The translations under genes and the position numbers were made by a program. The notes below the pieces were generated by a model. That model had not been told where the DNA came from and searched no databases. It worked only from the letters and a program-made list of their open reading frames with translations. From positions 1 through 64,000 of the forward strand of contig NZ_MPZV01000003.1 in the NCBI RefSeq assembly GCF_002020355.1: 64,000 nucleotides of DNA, given 5' to 3'. This document shows positions 19,737 to 28,031 of the stretch, piece by piece; position 1 is the stretch's first letter; each line of letters begins with the position of its first letter. Source of the DNA: Thioclava sediminum. GTDB lineage: Bacteria > Pseudomonadota > Alphaproteobacteria > Rhodobacterales > Rhodobacteraceae.

Positions 19737-20435
19737 ATGTCCGGTGCAGCCAGTCTCGCGCTTGCACTCAGCCTCGCGCTCCCCGCGCAAGCGCGCGACA
19801 CCGCCGCTGATCGCAACATCGCCAATTCCGGTAAGATGAGCGATCGGGACTTCTACCGGGCGATGGCCTGCGCCGCGCGACCTGGGGGCGCCTGCACCTT
19901 GCCCTATCGCCGATGGGCCGCGAGCAAGTGCAGCGATCTCACGGTGGGCATCGCCTTCCGCTCGAAGCACTTCCCCGCCAAGCGCGCCCATGCCATCGAA
20001 GAGGCCGCCCGCGCGGCGATCGACCAGATCAACAAGACCGGCGCCGCGCTGCACCTGAGCTACGCCGGCGCGCGCCCCGCCGATATCAATCTCTATCTGA
20101 CCGACACGCCCGTGGGCGGCACCGTGCGGGGAACGCCCTCGATGCGGCTCAACGGCAGGCGGTTAGGACCGGGCACTGTCGCGAAGGTGACGTTCTATTG
20201 GCAGACGAATACGGGTCGGATCACCGACGCCGATATCGCCTTCAGCCGGGACATCCAGATGCGCGATATCCGCTCGGTCGTTCTCGAGGAAATCGTGCAG
20301 TCGCTGGGCTTCTCGACCGATCTGGAAGACCCGTACTACACCCAAAGTTCGATCTTCTCGGAGAACGGGAATTCGGTCACGCGGCTGATCGGGCAGGATG
20401 CGATGACGCTGCGCAGCCATTACCCGCCGCGCTGA
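19737..20435 (+). CDS. DUF2927 domain protein, probably exported
   Basis: A 232-residue protein with a hydrophobic N terminus ending AQA (about residues 5-21), consistent with a Sec signal peptide. The C-terminal two thirds fit DUF2927: EEIVQSLGF near residue 185, then YTQSSIFSENG and a conserved terminal region before YPPR. The glutamate-containing helix resembles a degenerate metalloprotease-like segment, but no HExxH is present. The start could be the GTG at 19734 or the ATG at 19737. The function is unknown. Confidence 0.75.
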   Translation: MSGAASLALALSLALPAQARDTAADRNIANSGKMSDRDFYRAMACAARPGGACTLPYRRWAASKCSDLTVGIAFRSKHFPAKRAHAIEEAARAAIDQINKTGAALHLSYAGARPADINLYLTDTPVGGTVRGTPSMRLNGRRLGPGTVAKVTFYWQTNTGRITDADIAFSRDIQMRDIRSVVLEEIVQSLGFSTDLEDPYYTQSSIFSENGNSVTRLIGQDAMTLRSHYPPR

Positions 20436-21173
20436 TCACATCACCTGCATCCCGCCGCGGATCAGCAGCAGAACCGACAGCACCGCCAGCATGATCTGGA
20501 TGACCCGCATGTAGAGCTGCTGCGACAGCCGCGCGGTCAGCCAACGGCCCGCGACGGTGCCCACGATGCCTGCCACCGCAAGCCCCGCGACCAGCGACCA
20601 GTTCAGCCCGTCGAGCTGGCCGATCACCCAATAGGCGGGGAGTTTCACGATATTGCCGATGGCGAAGGCGATGGCGATGGTGCCCGCGAATTCCAGCTTC
20701 GGAAGCTTCTGCGGCAGGAGATAGGCCTGCACCGGCGGCGCACCGGAATGGGTGATGAAGCTCGCGATGCCGGTCAGCGTCCCCCAGAACAGCCCCGGGA
20801 CGACCTTCGCCTCGGCTTGGCTGTCGTCATGCCGTTTCAGCCACGCCCGCGCGACATGCCAGATCCCGATCAACCCAGTGAAGACCAGCAGCGCCCATTC
20901 GGGCGTGTAGGGCGTGATAAGGGTTGCGATGGCCACACCCGCGAGGATCGCAGGCACGAGGATATAGAGGTTCCGCTTCGAGAAATGGTGGCGGTAAAGC
21001 CAGACGCCCACCCAATCGGTCACGATATAGACCGGCAGCAGCGTCGCCGCCGCCTTCACCGGGTTCATGAACAGCGCCAGCATCGGCACCGCGATGGCCG
21101 CAGCGGTCGAAAGCCCACCCTTCGACATCCCGACGATCAAGGCCGCCACGATCAGCAAAACGGTTTCATACAT
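20436..21173 (-). CDS. TauE/SafE family sulfite or organic anion exporter
   Basis: A 245-residue membrane protein with about eight helices in two halves. The family signature GMSKGGLS is at residues 15-22 and its second-half counterpart is ITHSGAPPVQAYLLPQ near residue 145. TauE/SafE proteins export sulfite, sulfoacetate and similar anions, or import some; the substrate is not evident. It ends tail-to-tail with the DUF2927 gene, the two stops abutting. Confidence 0.88.
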   Translation of the reverse strand: MYETVLLIVAALIVGMSKGGLSTAAAIAVPMLALFMNPVKAAATLLPVYIVTDWVGVWLYRHHFSKRNLYILVPAILAGVAIATLITPYTPEWALLVFTGLIGIWHVARAWLKRHDDSQAEAKVVPGLFWGTLTGIASFITHSGAPPVQAYLLPQKLPKLEFAGTIAIAFAIGNIVKLPAYWVIGQLDGLNWSLVAGLAVAGIVGTVAGRWLTARLSQQLYMRVIQIMLAVLSVLLLIRGGMQVM

Positions 21174-21240
21174 GTAAACGGGGTCCGGTCGGGAGGGGAG
21201 GATCGGGCGGCCCGGCGGGCCACCCGAGAGTTAGGAGATA

Positions 21241-22194
21241 TTAAGCGCCCGCGTCGGTCAGGCGGCGCATTTCTTCGTCAGTCAGGCTCATTTCGACGGC
21301 TTTCGCGAAGCTTTCCACTTGCGACAAGCTGGTGGCGCTCGCGATCGGGGCGCTGACGCCTTCGCGGTTGATCAACCATGCCGTCGCGACCTCGGCCGGT
21401 TTCGCACCTTTCTGGCTGGCGACATCTTCGAGCACGTCGAGGATCGCCATGCCACGATCGGTCAGGTATTTCTCGACCATTCCGCCACGCTTGCGGCCCT
21501 CAAGATCGGCTTTCGAGCGGTATTTCCCCGACAGGAACCCGGCGGCGAGCGAGAAATAGGTGACCACGCCGATATTCTCCCGCAGGCAGAGATCGCGCAG
21601 CGGCCCGTCGAAGCCGTCACGGTCATAAAGGTTATATTCCGGCTGGATCACCTGATAGCGCGGCAGCCCCTCTTTATCCGCGGTCTCCAGTGCCGCCGTC
21701 AGCAGATCAGCATCGTAATTCGACGCCCCGATCGCGCGCACCTTGCCTGCCTTCAGAAGCTTGTCATAGGCGGCCAGCGTCTCGACATGGCTGACGCTGT
21801 CATCGGGCCAATGCGAGAAATAGAGATCGACGTGATCGGTCTTGAGCCGCTCCAGCGAGCGGTCGATGGCCTTGGAAATCCACTCCGCACCGAGACCTTT
21901 CTCTCCCGGCCCGCCCATATCCGAGCCGACCTTGGTGAACAGCTTCACCTTCTCGCGCATGCCCGGACGCGCCTCGAACCAGCGGCCCAGAACCGTCTCG
22001 GATTCGCCGCCCGAATTGCCCTCGGCCCATTTCGAATAGACGTCGGCGGTGTCGATCGCGTCGAACCCGTGGTCGATGAAGGCGTCGAGGATGCGGAAGC
22101 TTTCGGCCTCGTCCAGCGTCCAGCCGAACACGTTGCCGCCAAAGACGATGGGGGCGATCTCAAAGCCTGTCGTGCCCAAGGGGGTGCGTTTCAT
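21241..22194 (-). CDS. aldo/keto reductase
   Basis: The 317-residue protein is an NADPH-dependent AKR barrel. The catalytic Asp and Tyr are in DTADVYSKW near residue 48, the Lys in LFTKVGSD near 86, and the His in YFSHWPDD near 130. GASNYDADLL and the cofactor-binding PIASATSLSQ near residue 285 are also present. The substrate is unknown. It lies just downstream of an SDR gene, suggesting co-transcription of two oxidoreductases. Confidence 0.9.
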   Translation of the reverse strand: MKRTPLGTTGFEIAPIVFGGNVFGWTLDEAESFRILDAFIDHGFDAIDTADVYSKWAEGNSGGESETVLGRWFEARPGMREKVKLFTKVGSDMGGPGEKGLGAEWISKAIDRSLERLKTDHVDLYFSHWPDDSVSHVETLAAYDKLLKAGKVRAIGASNYDADLLTAALETADKEGLPRYQVIQPEYNLYDRDGFDGPLRDLCLRENIGVVTYFSLAAGFLSGKYRSKADLEGRKRGGMVEKYLTDRGMAILDVLEDVASQKGAKPAEVATAWLINREGVSAPIASATSLSQVESFAKAVEMSLTDEEMRRLTDAGA

Positions 22195-22213
22195 GGGAGG
22201 TCCTTTCGCTTGC

Positions 22214-22924
22214 TCAGATCAGCAATCCGCCGCCTTCGACAAAGACGGTGGAGCCGGTCATGTAAGGGTTGTCCATCAGGGCGAGCGCCTGAATGGCGAT
22301 ATGTTCGGGCAGGCCGACCTGGCCCGCGGGCAGACGCTCGGCCGCATTGTCGAACATCGCGCGGCGTCCATCGCCCTCGAGCGTGTCATACATCTCGGTT
22401 TTCACCAGCCCGGGGGAGATGCAGTTAACTCGCACCGGCGCGAATTCCAGCGCGAGGCCACGGGTCAGCCCCTCGAGCCCTGCATTGATCGCGCCCTGGA
22501 TCGCCGCGCCGGATTTGGGCCGTTGCGACAGGAAGCCCGAGGTGAAAGTGAGCGAGCCGCCATCCGCGAGCTTCGCCGCACGGGCGAGGCGATAGGCGCC
22601 CCAGAATTTCGACTCGAAGGAGGCTTGGGCGTCTTCTAGCGGCAACTCTTTTACGGCGGCGACCTTGGTGCTGGCCGCCGAGCAAAAGATGTGGTGCCAC
22701 GGTTCGCGCTCCGCGAAGAAGGCCTCCAACGCAGGCGCATCGCCGGTGTCGAGCGTCACGCCCTCGACGGAACCGCCCAGCCGTTCGCAGGCCTCGTCGA
22801 CCTTCTGCGCCGCGCGTGAGGCGATGGTGACTTGCGCTCCGCGGTCCAACGCCGCCTGCGCCACGCCGAAGCCGATCCCGGACGAGCCGCCCACGACGAG
22901 AATGCGGTTGTCTTTCAAACTCAT
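22214..22924 (-). CDS. SDR family protein lacking the usual catalytic Tyr/Lys
   Basis: A 236-residue Rossmann protein with the NADP-binding GGSSGIGFG near residue 12 and SPGLVKTEMYD near 180. Where classical SDRs have YxxxK, this protein aligns as SGAAIQGAINAGLEGL, placing Gln and Asn at the Tyr and Lys positions. Related SDR-like proteins with the same substitution exist, so this is probably a natural subfamily, not a sequencing error. It may use a different chemistry or act as a binding protein. The ATG at 22924 fits the fold start. Confidence 0.82.
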   Translation of the reverse strand: MSLKDNRILVVGGSSGIGFGVAQAALDRGAQVTIASRAAQKVDEACERLGGSVEGVTLDTGDAPALEAFFAEREPWHHIFCSAASTKVAAVKELPLEDAQASFESKFWGAYRLARAAKLADGGSLTFTSGFLSQRPKSGAAIQGAINAGLEGLTRGLALEFAPVRVNCISPGLVKTEMYDTLEGDGRRAMFDNAAERLPAGQVGLPEHIAIQALALMDNPYMTGSTVFVEGGGLLI

Positions 22925-23072
22925 GGCGAAGGTCTCCTGCTTGGCCCGGCAGCGTTCGAACACGCCGCAGCCGCTCCAGATCGACATAGGGCCAGGGCTT
23001 CGGCGGTCCCGAATTTCTTTTCACTTTCTGCGGAGCGCGGCGCGGTTAGGCGGCGATTGCGTCGATGTCCCG

Positions 23073-23086
23073 TTGTTGAAGATCAA
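23073..23086. promoter_or_regulatory. FNR-like box upstream of the phosphoribosyltransferase
   Basis: TTGTTGAAGATCAA has the TTG-N8-CAA spacing of an FNR site, with a perfect right half ATCAA. Its centre lies about 71 bp before the ATG at 23151. It is one of several similarly placed boxes in this block. Confidence 0.55.
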
Positions 23087-23150
23087 TGCCGCGCTCTCGA
23101 TGGCACGGCACGCTGGCTTCCGACCGCGTCCATGGGCAAGGGAGGCCCGC

Positions 23151-23822
23151 ATGAGTGATCTCGAAGGCTATACCGACCGGACCGAGGCGGGGATCGTCCT
23201 CGCGCGTCAGCTTGAGGCCTATCGCGGGCGCGACGCGGTGGTGCTTGCGCTGCCGCGTGGCGGAGTGCCGGTCGCGTGGGAGGTGGCCGAGAGCCTCGAT
23301 CTGCCGCTGGATCTTGTCTTCGTGCGCAAGCTTGGTGCGCCCAGCAATCCCGAAGTGGCGCTTGCGGCGATCGCGGGGCTGCGTGGCGAGGTGCTGGTGC
23401 GCAATGCCGATGTGATCCGCGCGAGCGGCTGCGATGCGGCCACGCTGGAGAGCCTCGCCGCCCGCGAGCGCGAGGTGATCGCGGACCGGATCAAGCGCTA
23501 CGGCGCGCCGGGTCTGCCGCTGGCCGGGCGGGTCGCGATCCTCGTGGATGATGGGGTGGCGACGGGGGCCACGATGCGCGCGGCATTGCGGGCGGTGCGC
23601 GCCGCCGGTCCCGCAGAGCTGGTCTGTGCGATCCCGGTCGCATCAGAGGACGCACTGGAGGCGATCCGCACCGAGGCCGACCGCGTGATCTGCCCGCTGG
23701 TGCCGTCGTATTTTGGGGCGGTCGGGGCCTATTACACCTATTTCGGGCAGGTTCCCGATGCGGAGGTCGCGCAAATCCTCGCCACGGCGCAGGCGCGACC
23801 GTTAGGCAAGGATCGGGCCTAG
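23151..23822 (+). CDS. phosphoribosyltransferase family protein
   Basis: The 223-residue protein has a PRPP-binding motif VAILVDDGVATGATM near residue 132 and the N-terminal LALPRGGVPVAWEVA of this subgroup, known from stress clusters with universal stress proteins and Hsp20. The ATG at 23151 has GGGAGG upstream. A long open frame further upstream overlaps the divergent SDR gene and is not real. The nucleobase substrate, if any, is unknown. An FNR-like box precedes it. Confidence 0.85.
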   Translation: MSDLEGYTDRTEAGIVLARQLEAYRGRDAVVLALPRGGVPVAWEVAESLDLPLDLVFVRKLGAPSNPEVALAAIAGLRGEVLVRNADVIRASGCDAATLESLAAREREVIADRIKRYGAPGLPLAGRVAILVDDGVATGATMRAALRAVRAAGPAELVCAIPVASEDALEAIRTEADRVICPLVPSYFGAVGAYYTYFGQVPDAEVAQILATAQARPLGKDRA

Positions 23823-23835
23823 CAGTCCCTCCCGG

Positions 23836-24261
23836 TCAGGCCAGCAGGCTGCGCAGCGAGTGGCGCATCGCTTGCGTCACCTGCCGGTATTCGCCTTCGG
23901 AAATCCGTTCATGCAGCAGATCGAACACCGCCGCGACCTCCGCTTCCGGATCGTCGAGCGGGCGGTCGGCAAACGCCTCCGCCACTCGTCCGACAAAGGC
24001 GTCCCGATTGCGCGGATGCGCGGGCTGGCGCGAGGGCACGAAGCCGTCGTAGTAAATCCCGCGCAGCAGCACCGGAAGCTGCGCCCCGAGATCGGCAGCT
24101 TCCGCGGTGGTCAGGAAATCGCGGATCGCGTGCAAGGTCGTGCGCAGCAGCAGATAGGCGTGGCTGCGGTCCTTGTTGTCCAAGCGATATTCCAGATCGT
24201 TTAGCCATTCCGCCACGATCTGCGGGGCGTGGTCGATGGCACTCAGGCCGGTCACTTTCAT
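23836..24261 (-). CDS. DUF2267 domain protein
   Basis: A 141-residue, mostly helical protein matching DUF2267. It begins with an alpha-helix around AEWLNDLEYRLDN, followed by YLLLRTTLHAIRDFLT and LLRGIYYDGF, and ends with a second helical bundle. The family has no known reaction but recurs with universal stress proteins and Hsp20. It is downstream of the cytochrome c gene on the same strand (38 bp gap). Confidence 0.8.
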   Translation of the reverse strand: MKVTGLSAIDHAPQIVAEWLNDLEYRLDNKDRSHAYLLLRTTLHAIRDFLTTAEAADLGAQLPVLLRGIYYDGFVPSRQPAHPRNRDAFVGRVAEAFADRPLDDPEAEVAAVFDLLHERISEGEYRQVTQAMRHSLRSLLA

Positions 24262-24299
24262 CGGTCAAACCTCCCGGTTGGAGCGCTGAGGTCGCGGCC

Positions 24300-24722
24300 T
24301 CAGCTTTGGATGCTTGCGAGATATTCCGCGATCAGCAGGATTTGCCCGCGCGTGTAGACCTCCGCGTTGAGCGCGCCGACCGTGCCTGCGGTATCCTCCA
24401 TCATCGTCGGGCCGAAGCTGGGCATCGCGCCCCGGTGGAAGGGCATCTGCTGGCCGCCGTCGATAAGATGCACGACCCGCGCGAGCGGGAATTCCCCACC
24501 GTTCTTCGCCGAAAGCTGGGTCAGCGCCGGCACCTGCGTGGTGAAATATTCGCTGAGCGGCCCGTCGCCCGCAGCGCTCTTGCCGTGGCAGGTGGCGCAG
24601 TAATTCTGGTAAAGATCTGCCCCCATCTGCGCGGCGGTCATCGGGCTGCTGGAGGCCTCTTCCGCGCTGACGGGCAAGGCCCATGCGAGGGCTGCGAGGG
24701 TTGCAAATACGGGTCTGGTCAT
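24300..24722 (-). CDS. class I c-type cytochrome, periplasmic
   Basis: A 140-residue protein with an N-terminal signal peptide (residues 1-20, VSA cleavage site) and one heme site, Cys42-Ala-Thr-Cys45-His46. The distal methionine ligand is probably in QQMPFHRGAMPSFG. It could shuttle electrons in the periplasm. It is the first gene of a probable two-gene unit with DUF2267. The start is the ATG at 24722 after GGAAGGAC. Confidence 0.88.
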   Translation of the reverse strand: MTRPVFATLAALAWALPVSAEEASSSPMTAAQMGADLYQNYCATCHGKSAAGDGPLSEYFTTQVPALTQLSAKNGGEFPLARVVHLIDGGQQMPFHRGAMPSFGPTMMEDTAGTVGALNAEVYTRGQILLIAEYLASIQS

Positions 24723-24801
24723 CGGACTGTCCTTCCGGTTCAGGGGGCGGCCCGTCGCGCTGACAGTTCAGGGCGCGAAGGGCCGCCCGGGTGATGCGCG
24801 C

Positions 24802-24937
24802 TCATCGCGCCTTGACGTCGATGCGGCGATCTTTCTCGCGCGCTTCGACGGTTTTCGGCAGGGCCACGGTCAGGACCCCGTCGCTCAGACATGCAGAAAC
24901 TCCCGTGAGAAATGTCTCGGTGGAACGAGTTCAAGCC
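24802..24937 (-). pseudogene. remnant of an Hsp20 (alpha-crystallin) small heat-shock protein gene
   Basis: The minus strand from 24894 to 24802 encodes LSDGVLTVALPKTVEAREK and a basic tail before a stop, the classic C-terminal strand of bacterial Hsp20. The preceding ~40 bases carry NSFHRDI, a typical Hsp20 strand, but in another frame and about 20 bases too close, so a deletion and frameshift have occurred. The N-terminal domain is absent. Neighbouring stress genes (USP, DUF2267, phosphoribosyltransferase) commonly accompany intact hsp20. Confidence 0.7.
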
Positions 24938-25008
24938 TCTCACGTCCGGCGCGGCACCCGCATTGACGGCGCGCATAGCGGCGCGCGGCCTCGCGAAAGG
25001 ATCCGACG

Positions 25009-25022
25009 TTGCGCACGATCAA
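25009..25022. promoter_or_regulatory. FNR-like box upstream of the universal stress gene
   Basis: TTGCGCACGATCAA: left half TTGCG, right half a perfect ATCAA, 4-base spacer. Its centre is about 66 bp before the ATG at 25082. Confidence 0.6.
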
Positions 25023-25081
25023 TGCCGTTTTGCGCGCGGCGCCGTAGCTTCGGGCCGTTGTGACCACTCAGGAGCCCCAAG

Positions 25082-25921
25082 ATGATTCCGCGAACCATTG
25101 CCGCTGCCTTTCTAGAGACCGACGAAGCCCGCTGGCTCGCCCCGATGGCGGCCGCGCTGTGTCGCCGCTTCGAGGCGCATCTGATCGGGGCGCATGGCGT
25201 CGAGCCGCTGCCGTTGTTGGGCGGCGATCTGGCGAGCGATCCGATCGTCTATCCCGAATTCGTCGACTGGCAGCGCAAGGAGGCGGCTGAGATCCGCGAG
25301 ACGTTTGAACATGCGCTCAAGGCCGAAGATGTGCAGGGCGAATTTCGGACCCCCAGTGGTGTGCGTGACGCGCTGATCGATTTTCTCGTCGATAGCTGCC
25401 GCGCCGCCGACCTCGTCATCTCTGCCCGGGTGCCTGGCCATGTCGGGCGCGCGGGCGACGTGCGTATGCAAGAGCAACTCATCCGCCAGGCCGGGCGTCC
25501 GGTTCTGGTGGTGAGCGAGGCTGCGCAACTGAACAACCCCGCGCAGCATATCCTCGTCGGGGTTTCGTGCAGCCGCGAGGCGATGCGGGCGGTGCATGAC
25601 ATGCTCTATCTTGCGGCGCACGGCGCGCGGATCGATCTGCTTTCCGTCTCTCCGTCGGAAGGCGAGCGGGAGGCCGTGGACGATCTGCGCGACGACCTCG
25701 CGGCGGCGCTGGACCGGCGCGGCTTCGACGTGACGCTTCTGGATCGGATGAAGACGACCTCGGAAGCGGGCGATGCGTTGCTCCATACCGCGCGCGAACG
25801 CGGGGCCGAGATGATCGCCGTCGGCGCTTACGGCCATTCGCGGCTCTATGACTTCGTGATCGGCGCGGTGACCACGCGCCTGTTGGAAAAATCCCACCTG
25901 CCGGTGCTGTTCTCAAAATAG
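25082..25921 (+). CDS. tandem universal stress protein
   Basis: The 279-residue protein contains two Usp domains (about residues 1-145 and 155-279). The second retains the ATP-binding signature GAYGHSRLYDFVIGAV near residue 254; the first has a degenerate version (SARVPGHVGRAGD), so only one site may bind nucleotide. Tandem Usps act in starvation, hypoxia and redox stress. The ATG at 25082 follows CAGGAG. An FNR-like box upstream suggests induction by low oxygen. It heads a probable operon with the next gene (8 bp gap). Confidence 0.88.
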   Translation: MIPRTIAAAFLETDEARWLAPMAAALCRRFEAHLIGAHGVEPLPLLGGDLASDPIVYPEFVDWQRKEAAEIRETFEHALKAEDVQGEFRTPSGVRDALIDFLVDSCRAADLVISARVPGHVGRAGDVRMQEQLIRQAGRPVLVVSEAAQLNNPAQHILVGVSCSREAMRAVHDMLYLAAHGARIDLLSVSPSEGEREAVDDLRDDLAAALDRRGFDVTLLDRMKTTSEAGDALLHTARERGAEMIAVGAYGHSRLYDFVIGAVTTRLLEKSHLPVLFSK

Positions 25922-25929
25922 GTGAGCCG

Positions 25930-26364
25930 ATGCGACAGCCGAAGAAAACCGAATGGATTGTGGTGATGAACGCCGCCAGCGCGCACGTGCTGGCCGATGC
26001 CGAGGGAAGCAAGGCGGTCTTCGAGCTGAAAGCGCCGCATGAGAGCCCGCGCGATAAGGCGGGTCGCAGCTTCTCGAGCGGGTCGCCCGGGCGGCGGGCC
26101 ACGATGGCGCCGCATGGCGATCCGGACCACGCGCCGGAGATCGCTTTCGCGCATCAGCTGTGTGAACGTCTCGAAGAGCGCCTCGGGCGAGAGCAATTCG
26201 ACACGCTGGTCCTCGTCGCGCCGCCGCGGATGCTGGGCGCGATGCGGGATGCCATGTCCGCGGCTCTGGCGGCGCGCGTGAGCCGGGAGATCCACTCCAA
26301 CCTCGCGAGCCTCTCGCCGCGCCATTTCCGCGAAAAGCTGCAAGAGGCGCTGAAGGTCACGTGA
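25930..26364 (+). CDS. host attachment family protein (PF10116-like)
   Basis: A 144-residue cytoplasmic protein that matches the Host_attach family: an N-terminal WIVVMNAASAHVL strand, a basic Gly/Ser-rich loop (RSFSSGSPGRRATM), and LVLVAPPRMLGAMRDAMS near residue 95. The name comes from an Agrobacterium attachment locus; the fold resembles release-factor-like domains and no activity is established. Eight bases downstream of the universal stress gene, so probably co-expressed. Confidence 0.82.
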   Translation: MRQPKKTEWIVVMNAASAHVLADAEGSKAVFELKAPHESPRDKAGRSFSSGSPGRRATMAPHGDPDHAPEIAFAHQLCERLEERLGREQFDTLVLVAPPRMLGAMRDAMSAALAARVSREIHSNLASLSPRHFREKLQEALKVT

Positions 26365-26385
26365 GCCGCGCGTTTGCATTTTGCA

Positions 26386-26399
26386 GTGACGGCGATCAA
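26386..26399. promoter_or_regulatory. weaker FNR-like box upstream of the DUF883-like gene
   Basis: GTGACGGCGATCAA has a perfect right half ATCAA and a one-base departure from TTGAC in the left half. Its centre lies about 80 bp before the ATG at 26473. Confidence 0.4.
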
Positions 26400-26472
26400 T
26401 GCGGAATGCCTTGCGGCTTTGCATCCTGCCAACCTGTCGCACGGTTCAAAATCGGATCAGAGGAGAAACGCC

Positions 26473-26838
26473 ATGGCCAAGACATCCAGCGACGCAGCAC
26501 ACGAACGCGCCGATATCGAGGATCGCGAGCGCCACGCCGTCGAGGCGATACGCGCCGATCTCGAAGAGCTGCGCGACGATGTGACGGAGTTGGCGCAGGC
26601 GTTGCGACGTCATGGTCGGCTGCGGGCCAGCGATCTTGGCGCGGAGGCGACGCAGCGGGGTCACGATCTCGTGGAGGATACCCGCGACGCGGTTCTCGAA
26701 ATGCGCCACTCGCTGGCAGAGGCGCAGCATGACTTGCGTCGAAGCGTGCGCAGCCATCCCGTGCCCTGGGCCGGGGTGCTTCTGGGCATGGTCGGAACCG
26801 GCCTGCTGGTCGCGCTGCTGATGGAGCGTCGCAATTGA
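26473..26838 (+). CDS. DUF883-like (ElaB/YqjD type) membrane-anchored protein
   Basis: The 121-residue protein has a long charged helix (about residues 12-90, rich in Glu, Arg, Asp and Ala) and one C-terminal transmembrane segment (WAGVLLGMVGTGLLVALLM) ending in a short basic tail. This is the plan of ElaB/YqjD proteins, tail-anchored proteins that bind ribosomes in stationary phase in E. coli; the similarity is by layout. The ATG at 26473 follows AGGAGA. Confidence 0.68.
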   Translation: MAKTSSDAAHERADIEDRERHAVEAIRADLEELRDDVTELAQALRRHGRLRASDLGAEATQRGHDLVEDTRDAVLEMRHSLAEAQHDLRRSVRSHPVPWAGVLLGMVGTGLLVALLMERRN

Positions 26839-27581
26839 AAGGAACTGGCATGTGTGTGGGGGCAGGCCGCGCGGGCGGTAGGGGTCGATAAAGAGACACC
26901 GCTCGCAGTGTCTGTCAGGGGGGAGTGGCGCGCGTTTCCGTATCGGGAGCGCGCGCTGCGCATTTCGGGCGCGCGTCGCCGCGTGGTCCGTGTAGACCTT
27001 CCCGAGTTCCCTCCGGCCTGAGTCGCGCGGCTCTCTCCATAAGCACGGCCAGAGTCGCCGGTATCAACCGAACAGCTCCGAGATATTCGCTATTTCCAGC
27101 TTCCCGTAGATTCAAGCGGTGGGCTTTTCCGACCGTGTCTTGTCGCGCGTCAATGCGCTGACATGCGGGGGAAGCGTCGCCGCCGATCTGCCTCCGTTTG
27201 GTGGCCTGCGTCTCACCCAAATGGCTTTTCGTCATTGCGCGGGCGCAAGCGAGACCGCCACGGCTCGCGCCCCATCCGCCGCAGCCCGTCCCGCGCCCGC
27301 GTCACGCGCTGACCCGTTCGGGGCAACTGCGCGGCCATATGCGCGCAGTGGGCAAGGATATCGCGTCTGGCGCACCACTTGCGCCGGTACGTGAACTATC
27401 GCGGCCGCCAAGCGGTCGGGCGGTGCCGAAGGGGCAGCGTTCAGGCCGAAGCGCATGGCGATCGGGGCGTCTTCGATGATGTTTGCGTCCCCGATCCCGG
27501 CGCAGCTCCGGCGTAGCGTGGAAGAACGATCGGGACGCGGATCCGGATCGATCAACATTCTTTAGTCTGGAGACCATCACC
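26839..27581. other. 740-bp region without a convincing gene, upstream of the curlin genes
   Basis: Open frames here lack family features and strong start sites. Two structures stand out: TTGCGCGGGCGCAA at 27236-27249, an FNR/NnrR-like palindrome, and an inverted repeat GATCGGGG (27460-27467) with CCCCGATC (27489-27496). The region probably holds a long curlin promoter/leader. Confidence 0.5.
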
Positions 27582-27938
27582 ATGAAACATCTGCTTCTCG
27601 CCACCGCTGTCGTTCTCTCCGGCGCCGGAGCCGCCCTCGCAGGCGGTAACGTGTCGCTCACCGACCAGATGGGTTGGTTCAACGGGTCGAGCACGACGCA
27701 GCTCGGTATGAACAACGCGGCCATCACCGTGCAGCGCGACTACGGCAACACCAGCACCACGGTGCAACGTGGGATCGCCAACTTCTCGGGCACCGGTCAG
27801 ACCGGCGCGTTCAACAACTCGATCACCGATCAGCTGGGCCTCGGGAACTACTCGTCCACCATTCAGGGCAATGTCGGCAACTCGTCGGCCACGGTCCAGA
27901 CCGGTGTCGGCAACGTGTCGAGCACCGTTCAGAACTGA
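27582..27938 (+). CDS. curlin-repeat amyloid subunit (CsgA-like)
   Basis: A 118-residue secreted protein. Residues 1-19 are a signal peptide ending ALA. The rest is an almost perfect 11-residue periodic array of about eight and a half units, each of the form (S/A)xTxQxGxxNx, for example SSTTQLGMNNA, SITDQLGLGNY and SATVQTGVGNV. This spacing of Gln, Gly and Asn is that of curlin repeats, each unit forming one beta strand of an amyloid solenoid. One unit has Asp in place of the Gly (QRDYGN), another Asn (QGNVGN). The ATG at 27582 follows GGAG. No CsgG/CsgE/CsgF is in the window. Confidence 0.88.
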   Translation: MKHLLLATAVVLSGAGAALAGGNVSLTDQMGWFNGSSTTQLGMNNAAITVQRDYGNTSTTVQRGIANFSGTGQTGAFNNSITDQLGLGNYSSTIQGNVGNSSATVQTGVGNVSSTVQN

Positions 27939-28031
27939 CGTCCCATGGTTGATCGGGCGGGCTGCGATCCGCCCGATCAACGTCTTGAAGGCGGCTGCTG
28001 TGCCGTCGCGACAGCAACAAGGAGAAAGGTT

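Noticed and set aside
26915-27235. Overlapping short frames on both strands upstream of the curlins.
   Set aside because: No ribosome-binding sites, Arg/Ser-rich composition and no family features.
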